64,000 nucleotides of DNA, taken from NCBI GenBank assembly GCA_942491555.1, contig CALOBN010000001.1, positions 62,001-126,000 of the forward strand. The letters run 5' to 3'. A program made the translations under genes and the position numbers. Below are positions 31,903-40,432 of this stretch, piece after piece. Each line of letters starts with the position of its first letter. Position 1 is the stretch's first letter. This stretch comes from Marinihelvus sp942491555 (lineage in GTDB: Bacteria > Pseudomonadota > Gammaproteobacteria > Xanthomonadales > SZUA-36). Under the pieces are notes generated by a model that saw nothing but the letters and a program-made list of their open reading frames with translations, did not search any database and was not told where the DNA came from.

Positions 31903-32763
31903 ATGAGCACTGCACTCGTTCCAAGCCATCTGCTGGCCCCGGCCGGCACCGGCAACCTGGATGCTTACATCCAGGAAGTCTACAAAATTCCCGTCCTGAC
32001 GCTTGAAGAAGAACAGGACCTGGCCCTTCGTTACCGCGACGAGGAAGACATCGACGCTGCACGTCGCCTGGTTCTGGCGCACCTGCGCTTCGTTGTGCAT
32101 GTGGCGAAAGGCTACTCCGGTTACGGGCTCAACCTGGGCGATCTCGTCCAGGAAGGCAATATCGGATTGATGAAGGCCGTCAAGCGTTTCGATCCGGACC
32201 GTGAAGTGCGGCTGGTATCGTTCGCTGTGCACTGGATCCGTGCGGAGATGCACGAGTTCATTCTGCGTAACTGGCGCATCGTCAAGGTCGCCACGACCAA
32301 GGCTCAGCGTAAATTGTTCTTCAACCTGCGCAAAAACAAAAAGCGTCTGGGTTGGCTGAGCATGGCCGAAGTTAACCGGGTCGCTGAAGACCTGGGTGTG
32401 AAGCCTGAAACGGTTCTCGAGATGGAATCGAGATTGTCCGGTCAGGACATCGGCTTTGACCTCACGGCCGCTGACGATGAAGACAAGCCCCAGGTCGCAC
32501 CGGCTGCCTACCTGGAGACGCATGTCGCGGATCCCGAGATCCACGCGACCGATGCAGACGAGTCCGAGCACAACAACGGCCTCCTGTACCAGGGCCTGGG
32601 TGAGCTCGACGAACGCAGTCAGGATATTATTCGCCGCCGCTGGTTGAGCGAAGACAAGTCCACCCTGCAGGAACTCGCCGACGTCTACGGTGTGTCTGCC
32701 GAACGTATTCGCCAGCTAGAAGCTAACGCAATGAAAAAACTGCGCGCCAGCCTCGCTGCCTGA
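31903..32763 (+). CDS. rpoH: RNA polymerase sigma-32 (heat-shock) factor
   Basis: RpoH directs transcription of heat-shock genes. The product has 286 residues (E. coli 284). The start is the ATG four bases behind AGGAGG, giving MSTALVPSHLLAPAGTGNLD. Region 2 shows GDLVQEGNIGLMKAVKRFDP; the RpoH box reads QRKLFFNLRKNKKRLGW, which separates it from RpoD and RpoS. Region 4 shows LQELADVYGVSAERIRQLE. The 184-base leader after ftsX has a TACAAT box at 31872-31877, but its -35 is poor. Confidence 0.97.
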   Translation: MSTALVPSHLLAPAGTGNLDAYIQEVYKIPVLTLEEEQDLALRYRDEEDIDAARRLVLAHLRFVVHVAKGYSGYGLNLGDLVQEGNIGLMKAVKRFDPDREVRLVSFAVHWIRAEMHEFILRNWRIVKVATTKAQRKLFFNLRKNKKRLGWLSMAEVNRVAEDLGVKPETVLEMESRLSGQDIGFDLTAADDEDKPQVAPAAYLETHVADPEIHATDADESEHNNGLLYQGLGELDERSQDIIRRRWLSEDKSTLQELADVYGVSAERIRQLEANAMKKLRASLAA

Positions 32764-32785
32764 CGCTCTCAGCAAGACAAGTACG

Positions 32786-32816
32786 AAAAAGCCTCCGTTC
32801 AGGAGGCTTTTTTTTT
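32786..32816 (+). terminator. Intrinsic terminator of rpoH
   Basis: AAAAAGCCTCC and GGAGGCTTTTT form a perfect 11-base stem with a five-base loop and run into nine T. It stands 23 bases behind the rpoH stop. Confidence 0.93.
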
Positions 32817-32869
32817 AATGCTTGTTTATGTATTGCCTGTATTTCTGAGCTTCCCTGAGGTTCAAAGGC

Positions 32870-32966
32870 CTGGTTGACCGGGGTGGTCGCTGGTGTGTCG
32901 GGAGCCGGGCCTGCCCAGCCAGAACCGGGCACCGCACCTCAACCGCCAACAACCCCCGAGTCAACC
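32870..32966. repeat. Inverted-repeat-bounded GC-rich block between rpoH and gcvP
   Basis: CTGGTTGAC (32870-32878) and GTCAACCAG (32958-32966) are perfect inverted copies, 79 bases apart. Partly matching G-runs and C-runs sit inside each end (CGGGGT and ACCCCCG). The middle is GC-rich with further short stems (GGGC-CT-GCCC). No ORF of note is present. It could be a long folded 3' end of the leftward gcvP transcript or a remnant of a repeat element. Confidence 0.35.
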
Positions 32967-32982
32967 AGACCAGGGCCTTACG

Positions 32983-35910
32983 TTAAGCAGCTTCGTCTTC
33001 GTCCATCCATACAGATAAGGGCGGGCATGAGCAGATCAGGTTGCGGTCTCCGGCGACGTTGTCCACGCGCGTAACGAAGGGCCAGAATTTGCCTTCGCGG
33101 GTGGCCTCGGTTGGAAACAGCGCGTCACTGCGGCTATAGGGATGATTCCAATCCCTGATCAGGTCAGTGGCGTTGTGGGGTGCATTGACCAGCGGGTTGT
33201 CTTCCATTGGCTGTTCGCCACGTGCCACAGTGTCGATTTCTGAGCGTATGGCGAGCATCGCATCGCAGAAACGGTCCAGTTCAGTGAGGGATTCGCTTTC
33301 CGTGGGTTCGATCATGAGTGTGCCGGGTACCGGGAAGCTCATGGTCGGTGCGTGGAAGCCGTAGTCAATGAGGCGTTTGGCCACGTCTTCTTCGGTAATG
33401 CCACACAGTGCTTTAAAAGGCCGCAGATCGATAATGCATTCATGGGCAACGCGTCCGTTGCGGCCCGCATACAGTACATTGAAGGCACCTTCGAGGCGTT
33501 TGGCAATGTAGTTGGCACCCAGGATAGCCACCTGGGTAGCCCGCTTCATTCCATCGGGACCCATCATGGCGATATACATCCAGGAAATTGGCAGGATGCT
33601 GGCGCTGCCATAGGGCGCCGCGGCTATGGCGCCGTTGCCGGCGTGGGGGCCGTCCAGATCAACCAGGCGATGTCCGGGCAGAAAGGGGGCCAGGTGCGCT
33701 CCGCAGCACAAGGGTCCGACGCCCGGTCCGCCGCCACCGTGCGGAATGCAGAAGGTTTTGTGAAGGTTGAGGTGGGAGCAATCAGCGCCAAATTGGCCCG
33801 GCCCGGCGAGGCCGACCAGGGCATTAAGGTTCGCGCCGTCCAGATATACCTGTCCGCCGTGCTCATGAACGATATCGCAAATTTCCCTGACGCGTTCCTC
33901 GTAAACGCCGTGGGTAGACGGATAGGTGATCATCAGCGCCGCCAGCGTATCGTTGTATTGTTCGGCTTTGGCGCGCAGGTCTTCAACATCCACGTTGCCA
34001 CTCTCGTCACAGCCAACCACCACGATGGTCATGCCGGCCATGGCGGCACTTGCCGGATTGGTGCCGTGCGCAGAGGAGGGTATCAGGCAGACTTTGCGCT
34101 GTTGATCACCTCGTGAGTCATGGTATCCGCGAATGGCCAGCAACCCGGCGTATTCGCCCTGCGAACCAGCGTTGGGCTGCAGAGAGACAGCGTCATAACC
34201 GGTACAGCTGACCAGCATTTTTTCCAGCTCATCGATCATCTTGCGATAGCCCCTGGTCTGGGCAGCCGGGGCAAAAGGATGCATGCGCCCGAACTCCGGC
34301 CAGGTAACCGGAATCATCTCGGCGGTGGCATTGAGCTTCATGGTGCACGAACCCAGCGGGATCATGGCGTGAGCGAGGGAAAGATCACGATTTTCCAGAC
34401 GCTTGAGGTAACGCAAAAGCTCCGTTTCCGAATGGTGCAGGCTGAAAATTTCATGATTCAAAGGCGGCGTTGTGCGCTGCAGGACAGCCGGAACGGCACA
34501 GAACTCAGGGTCAAGTTGCTCATCCAGCGAGTCAATGTCCGGCGCCGCCTTACCACGGGCAAAAACCGTCAGCAGGTCGTCGATATGCTTGCGGGTCGTG
34601 CTTTCGCCAACACTGATACCGAGGTGTTCATCGTCTACGCGGCGAAGGTTAATGCCGGCCTCATCGGCAGCCGTCAGCAAGCGGTCTGTGTCGGCACCGC
34701 TTTGGACGCACAAGGTGTCAAAAAAGTGCTGATGTCTCAAGGTGAGACCAAGCTGGCCGAGGCCGCTGGCGAGTAAGCCTGTGAGCCGGTGAATACGCTG
34801 CGCGATCCGCTGCAGCCCACCCGGGCCGTGATACACCGCATACATACTGGCCATAACGGCCAGCAGTGCCTGTGCGGTGCAGATATTACTGGTCGCTTTA
34901 TCCCGCCGAATGTGCTGCTCGCGGGTTTGCAAAGCCATGCGCAGTGCAGGCTTGCCGTGACGGTCGCTGGACACGCCAATCACGCGACCGGGCATGGTAC
35001 GTTTGTGTTCATCACGTGTCGCGTAGAAAGCCGCGTGAGGGCCGCCGAAGCCCATGGGCACGCCAAAGCGCTGCGATGAACCCACCACGATGTCGACGTC
35101 CCAGGTGCCGGGCGGGGTCAGAATCACCAGGCTAAGCAAGTCCGCGGCGACCACGGTGAGTGCGTTCGCTTCCCTGGCCCTGGCCACGAGGGGCCCGAGA
35201 TCGCGTACTTCGCCCTGTTCACCGGGGTACTGCAAAAGGATGCCGAAGTATTCACCATCATCCAGCAGGGTTGCCGGATCGCCTACGACCAGCTCGAAAC
35301 CAAAATGCTCGGCGCGAACGCGGAGTACATCGAGGGTCTGGGGCAAGACCTGCTCATCCACCAGGAATCTCATGCTCTTGTTACGCCGGTTTATGCGCTT
35401 GATCTGGGCCATGGCTTCCGCAGCTGCCGTGGCCTCGTCCAACAGTGAGGCATTGGCCAGTTCCATGCCCGTCAGCTCGATGATCATGGTCTGAAAGTTA
35501 AGTAATGCCTCCAGACGTCCCTGCGAGATTTCTGCCTGGTAGGGTGTGTAAGCCGTATACCAACCCGGGTTTTCAAGAACGTTTCTTTGAATAACCGCGG
35601 GTGTCAGGGTCTCTGAATAGCCCAGGCCAATCATGTTGTGGCGCAGTTCATTCATGCTTGCAATGCCGGCCAGTCGCTCCAGCGCCGCACTTTCAGACAG
35701 CGGGGGGTCCAGTGCCAGGGGTTTCTGGTCCGCGATTGCCGGGGGCAGTGTGGTGTCAGTCAGTTCATCCAGGGAAGCCGCGCCGACCAGCTTCAGCATG
35801 GTCTCGATTTCAGCCTCTGAAGGGCCGATGTGGCGTGCGATGAACTCGCCCTGATTTTCCAGAGCGACGAGTGGTGTGTTGTCCTTCGACACCCGTGATG
35901 CGTTATTCAT
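32983..35910 (-). CDS. gcvP: Glycine dehydrogenase (decarboxylating), P protein
   Basis: GcvP is the pyridoxal-phosphate enzyme of the glycine cleavage system: it decarboxylates glycine and passes the aminomethyl group to lipoyl GcvH. The product has 975 residues, the full-length undivided form (E. coli 957). Visible marks are FIARHIGPSEAEIETML at the N terminus, AMIPLGSCTMKLNA in the middle and the PLP-Lys motif NLHKTFCIPHGGGGPG. gcvT and gcvH are not in the window. It follows ctaB after 28 bases, so it may be read with the heme A genes. Confidence 0.96.
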   Translation of the reverse strand: MNNASRVSKDNTPLVALENQGEFIARHIGPSEAEIETMLKLVGAASLDELTDTTLPPAIADQKPLALDPPLSESAALERLAGIASMNELRHNMIGLGYSETLTPAVIQRNVLENPGWYTAYTPYQAEISQGRLEALLNFQTMIIELTGMELANASLLDEATAAAEAMAQIKRINRRNKSMRFLVDEQVLPQTLDVLRVRAEHFGFELVVGDPATLLDDGEYFGILLQYPGEQGEVRDLGPLVARAREANALTVVAADLLSLVILTPPGTWDVDIVVGSSQRFGVPMGFGGPHAAFYATRDEHKRTMPGRVIGVSSDRHGKPALRMALQTREQHIRRDKATSNICTAQALLAVMASMYAVYHGPGGLQRIAQRIHRLTGLLASGLGQLGLTLRHQHFFDTLCVQSGADTDRLLTAADEAGINLRRVDDEHLGISVGESTTRKHIDDLLTVFARGKAAPDIDSLDEQLDPEFCAVPAVLQRTTPPLNHEIFSLHHSETELLRYLKRLENRDLSLAHAMIPLGSCTMKLNATAEMIPVTWPEFGRMHPFAPAAQTRGYRKMIDELEKMLVSCTGYDAVSLQPNAGSQGEYAGLLAIRGYHDSRGDQQRKVCLIPSSAHGTNPASAAMAGMTIVVVGCDESGNVDVEDLRAKAEQYNDTLAALMITYPSTHGVYEERVREICDIVHEHGGQVYLDGANLNALVGLAGPGQFGADCSHLNLHKTFCIPHGGGGPGVGPLCCGAHLAPFLPGHRLVDLDGPHAGNGAIAAAPYGSASILPISWMYIAMMGPDGMKRATQVAILGANYIAKRLEGAFNVLYAGRNGRVAHECIIDLRPFKALCGITEEDVAKRLIDYGFHAPTMSFPVPGTLMIEPTESESLTELDRFCDAMLAIRSEIDTVARGEQPMEDNPLVNAPHNATDLIRDWNHPYSRSDALFPTEATREGKFWPFVTRVDNVAGDRNLICSCPPLSVWMDEDEAA

Positions 35911-35938
35911 GGGTAAGAAGCCTCAAAAAGAGTGAGTA

Positions 35939-36856
35939 TCAGCCCGGGATCAGGGCCATGAAATAGTGATCTACCACCAGAAAAGCGAACAGGACCATCA
36001 GGTAGGTGATGGAGTAGCCAAAAGTCTGCATGGGTAACTGCACATCATCACTGCGCAACAACCGCCAGGCATACCAGAGAAAACCCATGTTCAAAACCGA
36101 TACCCCGCCGAGATAAAGCAAGCCGCTCATGCCGGAGAGATAGGGCAGTATGGTGGTGATAACCATCAAAATGGTATAGAAAAAAATGTGCCAGCGCGTG
36201 AAATTCACCCCATGCGTGACCGGCAACATGGGAATGTCTACTGCCGCGTAATCGGCTCTGCGAAAAATGGCCAGTGCCCAGAAGTGTGGCGGCGTCCAGG
36301 CAAAGATAATCAGGAACAGCAACAGTGCGTCAGGCTCAACCTGGCCGGTAATTGCAGTCCAACCCAATACGGGTGGTGCAGCCCCGGCGGCCCCGCCAAT
36401 GACGATATTCTGGGGTGTGGCGCGCTTGAGCCATGCGGTATAGATAATGGCGTAGCCAATCAGCGATGCGAAGGTCAGCACAGCGGTGAGCACGTTTACC
36501 AATGCCACCAGAATCAACATCGACAGCATCGCCATCGCCACTGCAAAAATGAGCACCCGCGCCTCGGAAAGGTGTCCCGAGGGCAGCGGCCGGTCCCGCG
36601 TACGCATCATCACCGCATCGATCCGTTGGTCGAGCAGGTGATTGATGGCGGCTGCAGACGCCGAGGCCAGGCCGATTCCCAGGGTACCGGCGACAAACGG
36701 CACGAGCGGCGGCAGACCGGGCACGGCCAGCAGCATGCCCACGATGGCCGTAAACACGATCAGCATGACCACCTTGGGCTTGGTTAGCTCAACGTAGTCC
36801 CGCCAGCTGTCCTGGCTCAATACTATGTTTGGGGAACTGTGCGGTTCAGCAGCCAT
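35939..36856 (-). CDS. ctaB: Protoheme IX farnesyltransferase (heme O synthase)
   Basis: CtaB adds a farnesyl group to protoheme, giving heme O for the aa3 oxidase. The product has 305 residues with about nine membrane segments. The prenyl-binding motif NHLLDQRIDAVMMRTRDRPLPSG and YTAWLKRATPQNIVIGGAAGAAPPVLGW, read in parts, are typical. The ATG lies 34 bases inside ctaA, an unusually long overlap; no later ATG before the first membrane segment would fit, though a TTG at codon 13 is possible. Confidence 0.94.
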   Translation of the reverse strand: MAAEPHSSPNIVLSQDSWRDYVELTKPKVVMLIVFTAIVGMLLAVPGLPPLVPFVAGTLGIGLASASAAAINHLLDQRIDAVMMRTRDRPLPSGHLSEARVLIFAVAMAMLSMLILVALVNVLTAVLTFASLIGYAIIYTAWLKRATPQNIVIGGAAGAAPPVLGWTAITGQVEPDALLLFLIIFAWTPPHFWALAIFRRADYAAVDIPMLPVTHGVNFTRWHIFFYTILMVITTILPYLSGMSGLLYLGGVSVLNMGFLWYAWRLLRSDDVQLPMQTFGYSITYLMVLFAFLVVDHYFMALIPG

Positions 36857-37821
36857 ACCATGATCACGATGAGTAATGCAGCGACGCCATTATGCGCTAC
36901 TGCGTTGGGGAGGGGCAGTTGCAGGACAATATTAAGTATGCCGAGAGTGAACTGCACGCATACACCCAGCAATAGCAAGTTCGCACCCGTTCTCATACTC
37001 GGCACGCTCCTGGTGATCCAGGCGGTGCTGAGCAGAACCAGGAGCGTCACAATGGCGCCGATTCGATGAGTCAGGTGAATCGTGGCGCGTGCGGAGTGGT
37101 CAAGCACACCGCCCTCGTAATCTACGCCAATTTCCCTGACCAGCGTGAAAGCCTCTTTGAAGTCAGTGTCCGGCCACCACTGGCCCGTGCACTGGGGAAA
37201 ATCCGGACAACTCAGGGCCGCGTAGTTGGCGCTGGTCCAGCCGCCAAGGGCGATCTGGCACACCAGGATTAACAGGGCGAAAATCACCAGCGGACGTTTG
37301 TTACGTGCCTTGAGCGGCACCGGCTCCAGCTGGCCGAAGGGTGCCGGTCTGGATCGAAAGCTCAACCAGGACAGCAGGGCCAGGGTTGTCATACCCCCCA
37401 TCAGATGGGCCATGACGATGACCGGTTTGAGCTTGAGTGTCACCGTCCACATTCCCAGCGCGGCCTGGAACAGGATGATGCCCAGGATCAGGCCGGCGAT
37501 ACCACGAAATCTCCGGGTCGCCTCACCGCCGCGCCAGGCCACCCAGTTAATGGCCACAACGAGCAGGATCAGGGCGCCGGCAAGATAGCGGTGCACCATT
37601 TCTTTCCAGGCTTTGTCGATTTCTACCGGTCGCTCGGGAAACGCCTCATTGGCCACTGTTATTTCTGTGGCCTGACCAGGCCAGGTCAGCTTGCCATAGC
37701 ATCCGGGCCAGTCAGGACACCCAAGTCCCGCGTGAGAAAGCCGAACCCAGGCGCCGAGCACGATGACGCACAGGGTCACAACGACCGCGATTTGAGCAAT
37801 ACGATGAAGACGTTTTTGCAT
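36823..37821 (-). CDS. ctaA: Heme A synthase
   Basis: CtaA oxidises heme O to heme A in the inner membrane. The product has 332 residues with eight membrane segments. Both loops carry the expected Cys pairs (CPDWPGC and CPDFPQC), and heme-ligand His residues occur in MVHRYLAG, VMAHLMGG, IHLTHRIGA and VAHNGVAALL. The start at MQKRLHRIAQIA has GGAAGG nine bases upstream; a longer in-frame extension was rejected as non-homologous. Confidence 0.94.
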   Translation of the reverse strand: MQKRLHRIAQIAVVVTLCVIVLGAWVRLSHAGLGCPDWPGCYGKLTWPGQATEITVANEAFPERPVEIDKAWKEMVHRYLAGALILLVVAINWVAWRGGEATRRFRGIAGLILGIILFQAALGMWTVTLKLKPVIVMAHLMGGMTTLALLSWLSFRSRPAPFGQLEPVPLKARNKRPLVIFALLILVCQIALGGWTSANYAALSCPDFPQCTGQWWPDTDFKEAFTLVREIGVDYEGGVLDHSARATIHLTHRIGAIVTLLVLLSTAWITRSVPSMRTGANLLLLGVCVQFTLGILNIVLQLPLPNAVAHNGVAALLIVIMVWLLNRTVPQT

Positions 37822-37828
37822 GTTCAGC

Positions 37829-38422
37829 TTACCTTCCAGACCACTTGAGCAACTTGCGCAGGTCCTTGTTGATGTTCGCAGGCGGGTAGTCCGGGTCATA
37901 GCGCAACATGATGTTACCCTCCGGGTCCGCAATAAATGATGAGCCCCTTGCCGGGCCGGTTCCATTGCTGGCTTTGGCAAGGGCTGCCATTGTCCGGCCG
38001 TCCGGGTCGCTGGCGATAACAAAACGGTCATAAATCGCTTCGAGTTCAGCTTGCAGAGAAGCATTAACCGTGCCCTGCGCCAGCAACAGGATCGCGACCG
38101 CTTCCTGGTGGCGCCCGGTGCCTATATGAATCTGGCGCAGATCGGTAACCTCTTTGATACACGCGGTATCACAGCCATCAACCAGCGGATGGATCAAGAC
38201 CCAGCGACCGGTCAGTTCATCTTGCGCAGACCGGGTGCCATCGCGCTTTAATTGGCCGTTCAGAGGTACGGGTGGCTCTACCAGGGTACCGAGGTTGACG
38301 GTTGCTTCGGGTTTGTACTGCACCCATTTTGAACTGAGGATCACGGCCGCGAGCAGCGGAATGAAAAACAGCACAAAAATAGCGATGAGGGCAATTCGGT
38401 TGCGATTACGCGTATTACTCAT
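37829..38422 (-). CDS. Sco-like cytochrome oxidase assembly protein
   Basis: The product has 197 residues: an N-terminal membrane anchor (IALIAIFVLFFIPLLAAVIL) and a periplasmic thioredoxin-like domain. A CxxxC motif (C84-DTA-C88) sits where SCO copper chaperones have theirs, and SSFIADPEGNIMLRYDPDYPP resembles the end of that fold. Proteins of this kind lie between SURF1 and ctaA in many oxidase clusters and are thought to help load copper. It overlaps the SURF1 gene by four bases and ends seven bases before ctaA. Confidence 0.78.
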   Translation of the reverse strand: MSNTRNRNRIALIAIFVLFFIPLLAAVILSSKWVQYKPEATVNLGTLVEPPVPLNGQLKRDGTRSAQDELTGRWVLIHPLVDGCDTACIKEVTDLRQIHIGTGRHQEAVAILLLAQGTVNASLQAELEAIYDRFVIASDPDGRTMAALAKASNGTGPARGSSFIADPEGNIMLRYDPDYPPANINKDLRKLLKWSGR

Positions 38423-39120
38423 TTTGCCGACCTCCTGCCGGCGTTGAAACCCAGGATGAGCCAGGTGATGAATGCGGTCAGTGCAAAGGTAAACCATTGC
38501 AGCGCATAGCCACGGTGGCGATCCGGGCCCATCGTGAACGGGGTCCAGTTTCGATCTTCGAAGCCAGCGTCGCTGGCGGCGTCCAGGTAGAGCACCTGTC
38601 GGTATAGCTGCAGATCCAGGGCACGCTCCATGCGGCCCCAATCCGGATACACAATAAGTTGGGGCCAAACATTCTGTTGCAAGGTTTGTGGCGTGCCGAT
38701 TTGGACCCCGGGTTGACTGAGTGGACCCAATCGGCCACCAAGCTCCAGGAGGGTAGCAGGCGTTGGAATATCGGGCAGTGAACTGCGGTCCGATGGCAGG
38801 GGTAACCAGCCCCGGTTCACCAGCACAGCCGTGCCATCATTCAGGATCATTGGTGTCAGCACGTGCACACCCGCGCGTCCCTGGAAAATCTTGTTTTCCA
38901 GCAGCAGATGCCGCTCCGGATCCAGCTGGCCGTAAAGCCTGGCGGTAGTCCATTCAGGCAGCTTATCCCGCAACTGGGTGATCGTGGCGCTGGTATCAAA
39001 CTGTTCCTGAATCAGGGTTTTCTGCGCGGCGCGTTCAAGCTGCCAGTTCCCAAGCCACAGAAACACCGCGGCCAGTGCCACCAGCAGGGCCGTCAGACTC
39101 CAATTGGTTTTAAACTTCAT
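38419..39120 (-). CDS. SURF1 family cytochrome oxidase biogenesis protein
   Basis: SURF1 proteins help insert heme A into subunit I. The product has 233 residues with two membrane segments, one at each end (LTALLVALAAVFLWLGNWQLERA and ALQWFTFALTAFITWLILGF, read in parts). Other family marks are YGQLDPERHLLLENKIFQGRAGVHVLTP and VLVNRGWLPLP. The start at MKFKTNWSL fits homologues; an in-frame codon eight positions earlier is possible. The first gene of the leftward group SURF1-Sco-like-ctaA-ctaB-gcvP. Confidence 0.9.
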   Translation of the reverse strand: MKFKTNWSLTALLVALAAVFLWLGNWQLERAAQKTLIQEQFDTSATITQLRDKLPEWTTARLYGQLDPERHLLLENKIFQGRAGVHVLTPMILNDGTAVLVNRGWLPLPSDRSSLPDIPTPATLLELGGRLGPLSQPGVQIGTPQTLQQNVWPQLIVYPDWGRMERALDLQLYRQVLYLDAASDAGFEDRNWTPFTMGPDRHRGYALQWFTFALTAFITWLILGFNAGRRSAK

Positions 39121-39212
39121 GAGGTCTTGAACTTCTCGGGTCATCCCGCCAAGCTAGTTGCCGGTGACGCAGCGATGCCGCGCCTTGAATCGACGTTTTC
39201 TGGAGAAAGCCT

Positions 39213-39461
39213 GTGCTGTCCAAGATCATTATCATCGTATTTCTGCTGGCCATTCTCTACACGCTGGCCTCGTCGTTTTACTTCATGGTGAAGGACCAGG
39301 GTGAGGGCAAACGCACTGTGCGAAGGCTTACCTGGCGGATCGGCCTGTCCCTGTTTCTGTTCCTGATGCTTTACGTCTTTTTCCGGCTTGGCTGGATTGA
39401 GCCTTCGTCGAGAGGCCCTATCGGCGCGCAAGCCCAGCTCGAGCAAAACACTGGAGATTAG
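39213..39461 (+). CDS. DUF2909 twin-transmembrane protein
   Basis: The product has 82 residues with two membrane segments (KIIIIVFLLAILYTLASSFYF and IGLSLFLFLMLYVFFRLGW, read in parts) joined by a short charged loop (VKDQGEGKRTVRR). This is the DUF2909 pattern found beside cytochrome oxidase genes; its role is unknown but likely oxidase assembly. The start is GTG, seven bases behind GGAG. It is read rightward inside an otherwise leftward cluster, splitting coxBAC from SURF1-ctaB. Confidence 0.83.
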   Translation: MLSKIIIIVFLLAILYTLASSFYFMVKDQGEGKRTVRRLTWRIGLSLFLFLMLYVFFRLGWIEPSSRGPIGAQAQLEQNTGD

Positions 39462-39486
39462 CTGACCTTGGTTTGTCAGAACGACA

Positions 39487-39507
39487 GCGCCGCCCGGAAG
39501 GCGGCGC
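39487..39507. terminator. GC-rich hairpin between DUF2909 and ctaE
   Basis: GCGCCGCC and GGCGGCGC form a perfect eight-base stem with a five-base loop in the 77-base gap between two converging genes. It has no T tract, so it is a possible bidirectional or factor-assisted end. Confidence 0.4.
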
Positions 39508-39538
39508 CGCTGGATCCCTGAAGGCTCTGCGCTCTGTG

Positions 39539-40408
39539 TCAGAGCACATAAACGAAGATAAACAGCCCCAGCCAGACCACGTCCACAAAATGCCAGTACC
39601 AGGCAACGGCCTCGAACCCGAAATGCTTGTCCGAAGTGAAGTGACCCCGCATGCAGCGAACCATGATGACAAACAGCATGATGGCCCCGAGGGTGACGTG
39701 CAGACCATGAAAGCCGGTAAGCAGGAAAAAGGTTGAACCATAAATTCCAGAGCCCAGGGTGAGACCGAGATCCTGGTAAGCGTGCATGTACTCCTCAAAC
39801 TGAAAAAACAGGAAGATCGCACCAAGAATGACGGTCGCGGCCAGCCAGGCAACCAGTTGCTGGCGCTTGTCATCTTTTAAAGCGTGGTGCGCCAGGGTGA
39901 GCGTGACGCCGGAAGAGAGCAGGATGAGCGTATTGAGAAATGGAATGCCAAACGCCGGGATCGTGCCGAAATCCCCGCCGACTTCACCGGGACCGTTGGT
40001 CGGCCAGGTTGCGTTGAAACCCTGCCAAATAAATTCGTTGGTGGCGGCGTTGTTGCCCTCGCCACCCAGCCAGGGTACGGCTAAAGCGCGCGCATAGAAG
40101 AGGGCACCAAAAAACACCACGAAAAACATGACTTCCGACAAAATGAACCAGGCCATTCCCATGCGGAACGAAGTGTCCACCTGGTCGTTGTACATTCCTG
40201 ACTCGCTCTCGCGAATCACCTGGCCAAACCAGCCAAAGACCATAAAGATGATGATCGCGACCCCGAGGTAAAACGTGTACATCGCGATTTCGGAACCGTT
40301 GAGCCAGTTTGCGGCACTCACCAGCATGGTAGCGAGGCCTATGGAGCCGGTTATTGGCCATTTGGTACCGTGCGGTACGTAATAGGCGCCTTCAGAATGC
40401 TGTGCCAT
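39539..40408 (-). CDS. ctaE: Cytochrome c oxidase subunit III
   Basis: Subunit III is a membrane core subunit of the aa3 oxidase that stabilises the complex. The product has 289 residues with seven membrane segments. It starts AYYVPHGTKWPITGSIGLA and shows FRMGMAWFILSEVMFFVVFFGALFYAR and the C-terminal GFHGLHVTLGAIM and AVAWYWHFVDVVWLGLFIFVYVL, read in parts, which are family signatures. Confidence 0.96.
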   Translation of the reverse strand: MAQHSEGAYYVPHGTKWPITGSIGLATMLVSAANWLNGSEIAMYTFYLGVAIIIFMVFGWFGQVIRESESGMYNDQVDTSFRMGMAWFILSEVMFFVVFFGALFYARALAVPWLGGEGNNAATNEFIWQGFNATWPTNGPGEVGGDFGTIPAFGIPFLNTLILLSSGVTLTLAHHALKDDKRQQLVAWLAATVILGAIFLFFQFEEYMHAYQDLGLTLGSGIYGSTFFLLTGFHGLHVTLGAIMLFVIMVRCMRGHFTSDKHFGFEAVAWYWHFVDVVWLGLFIFVYVL

Positions 40409-40432
40409 GGTCAGATCTCTCTGCGTGTCCGG

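Noticed and set aside
33352..34116. Plus-strand open frame of 254 codons opposite gcvP
   Set aside because: It is a mirror of the conserved gcvP frame, with no recognisable protein.
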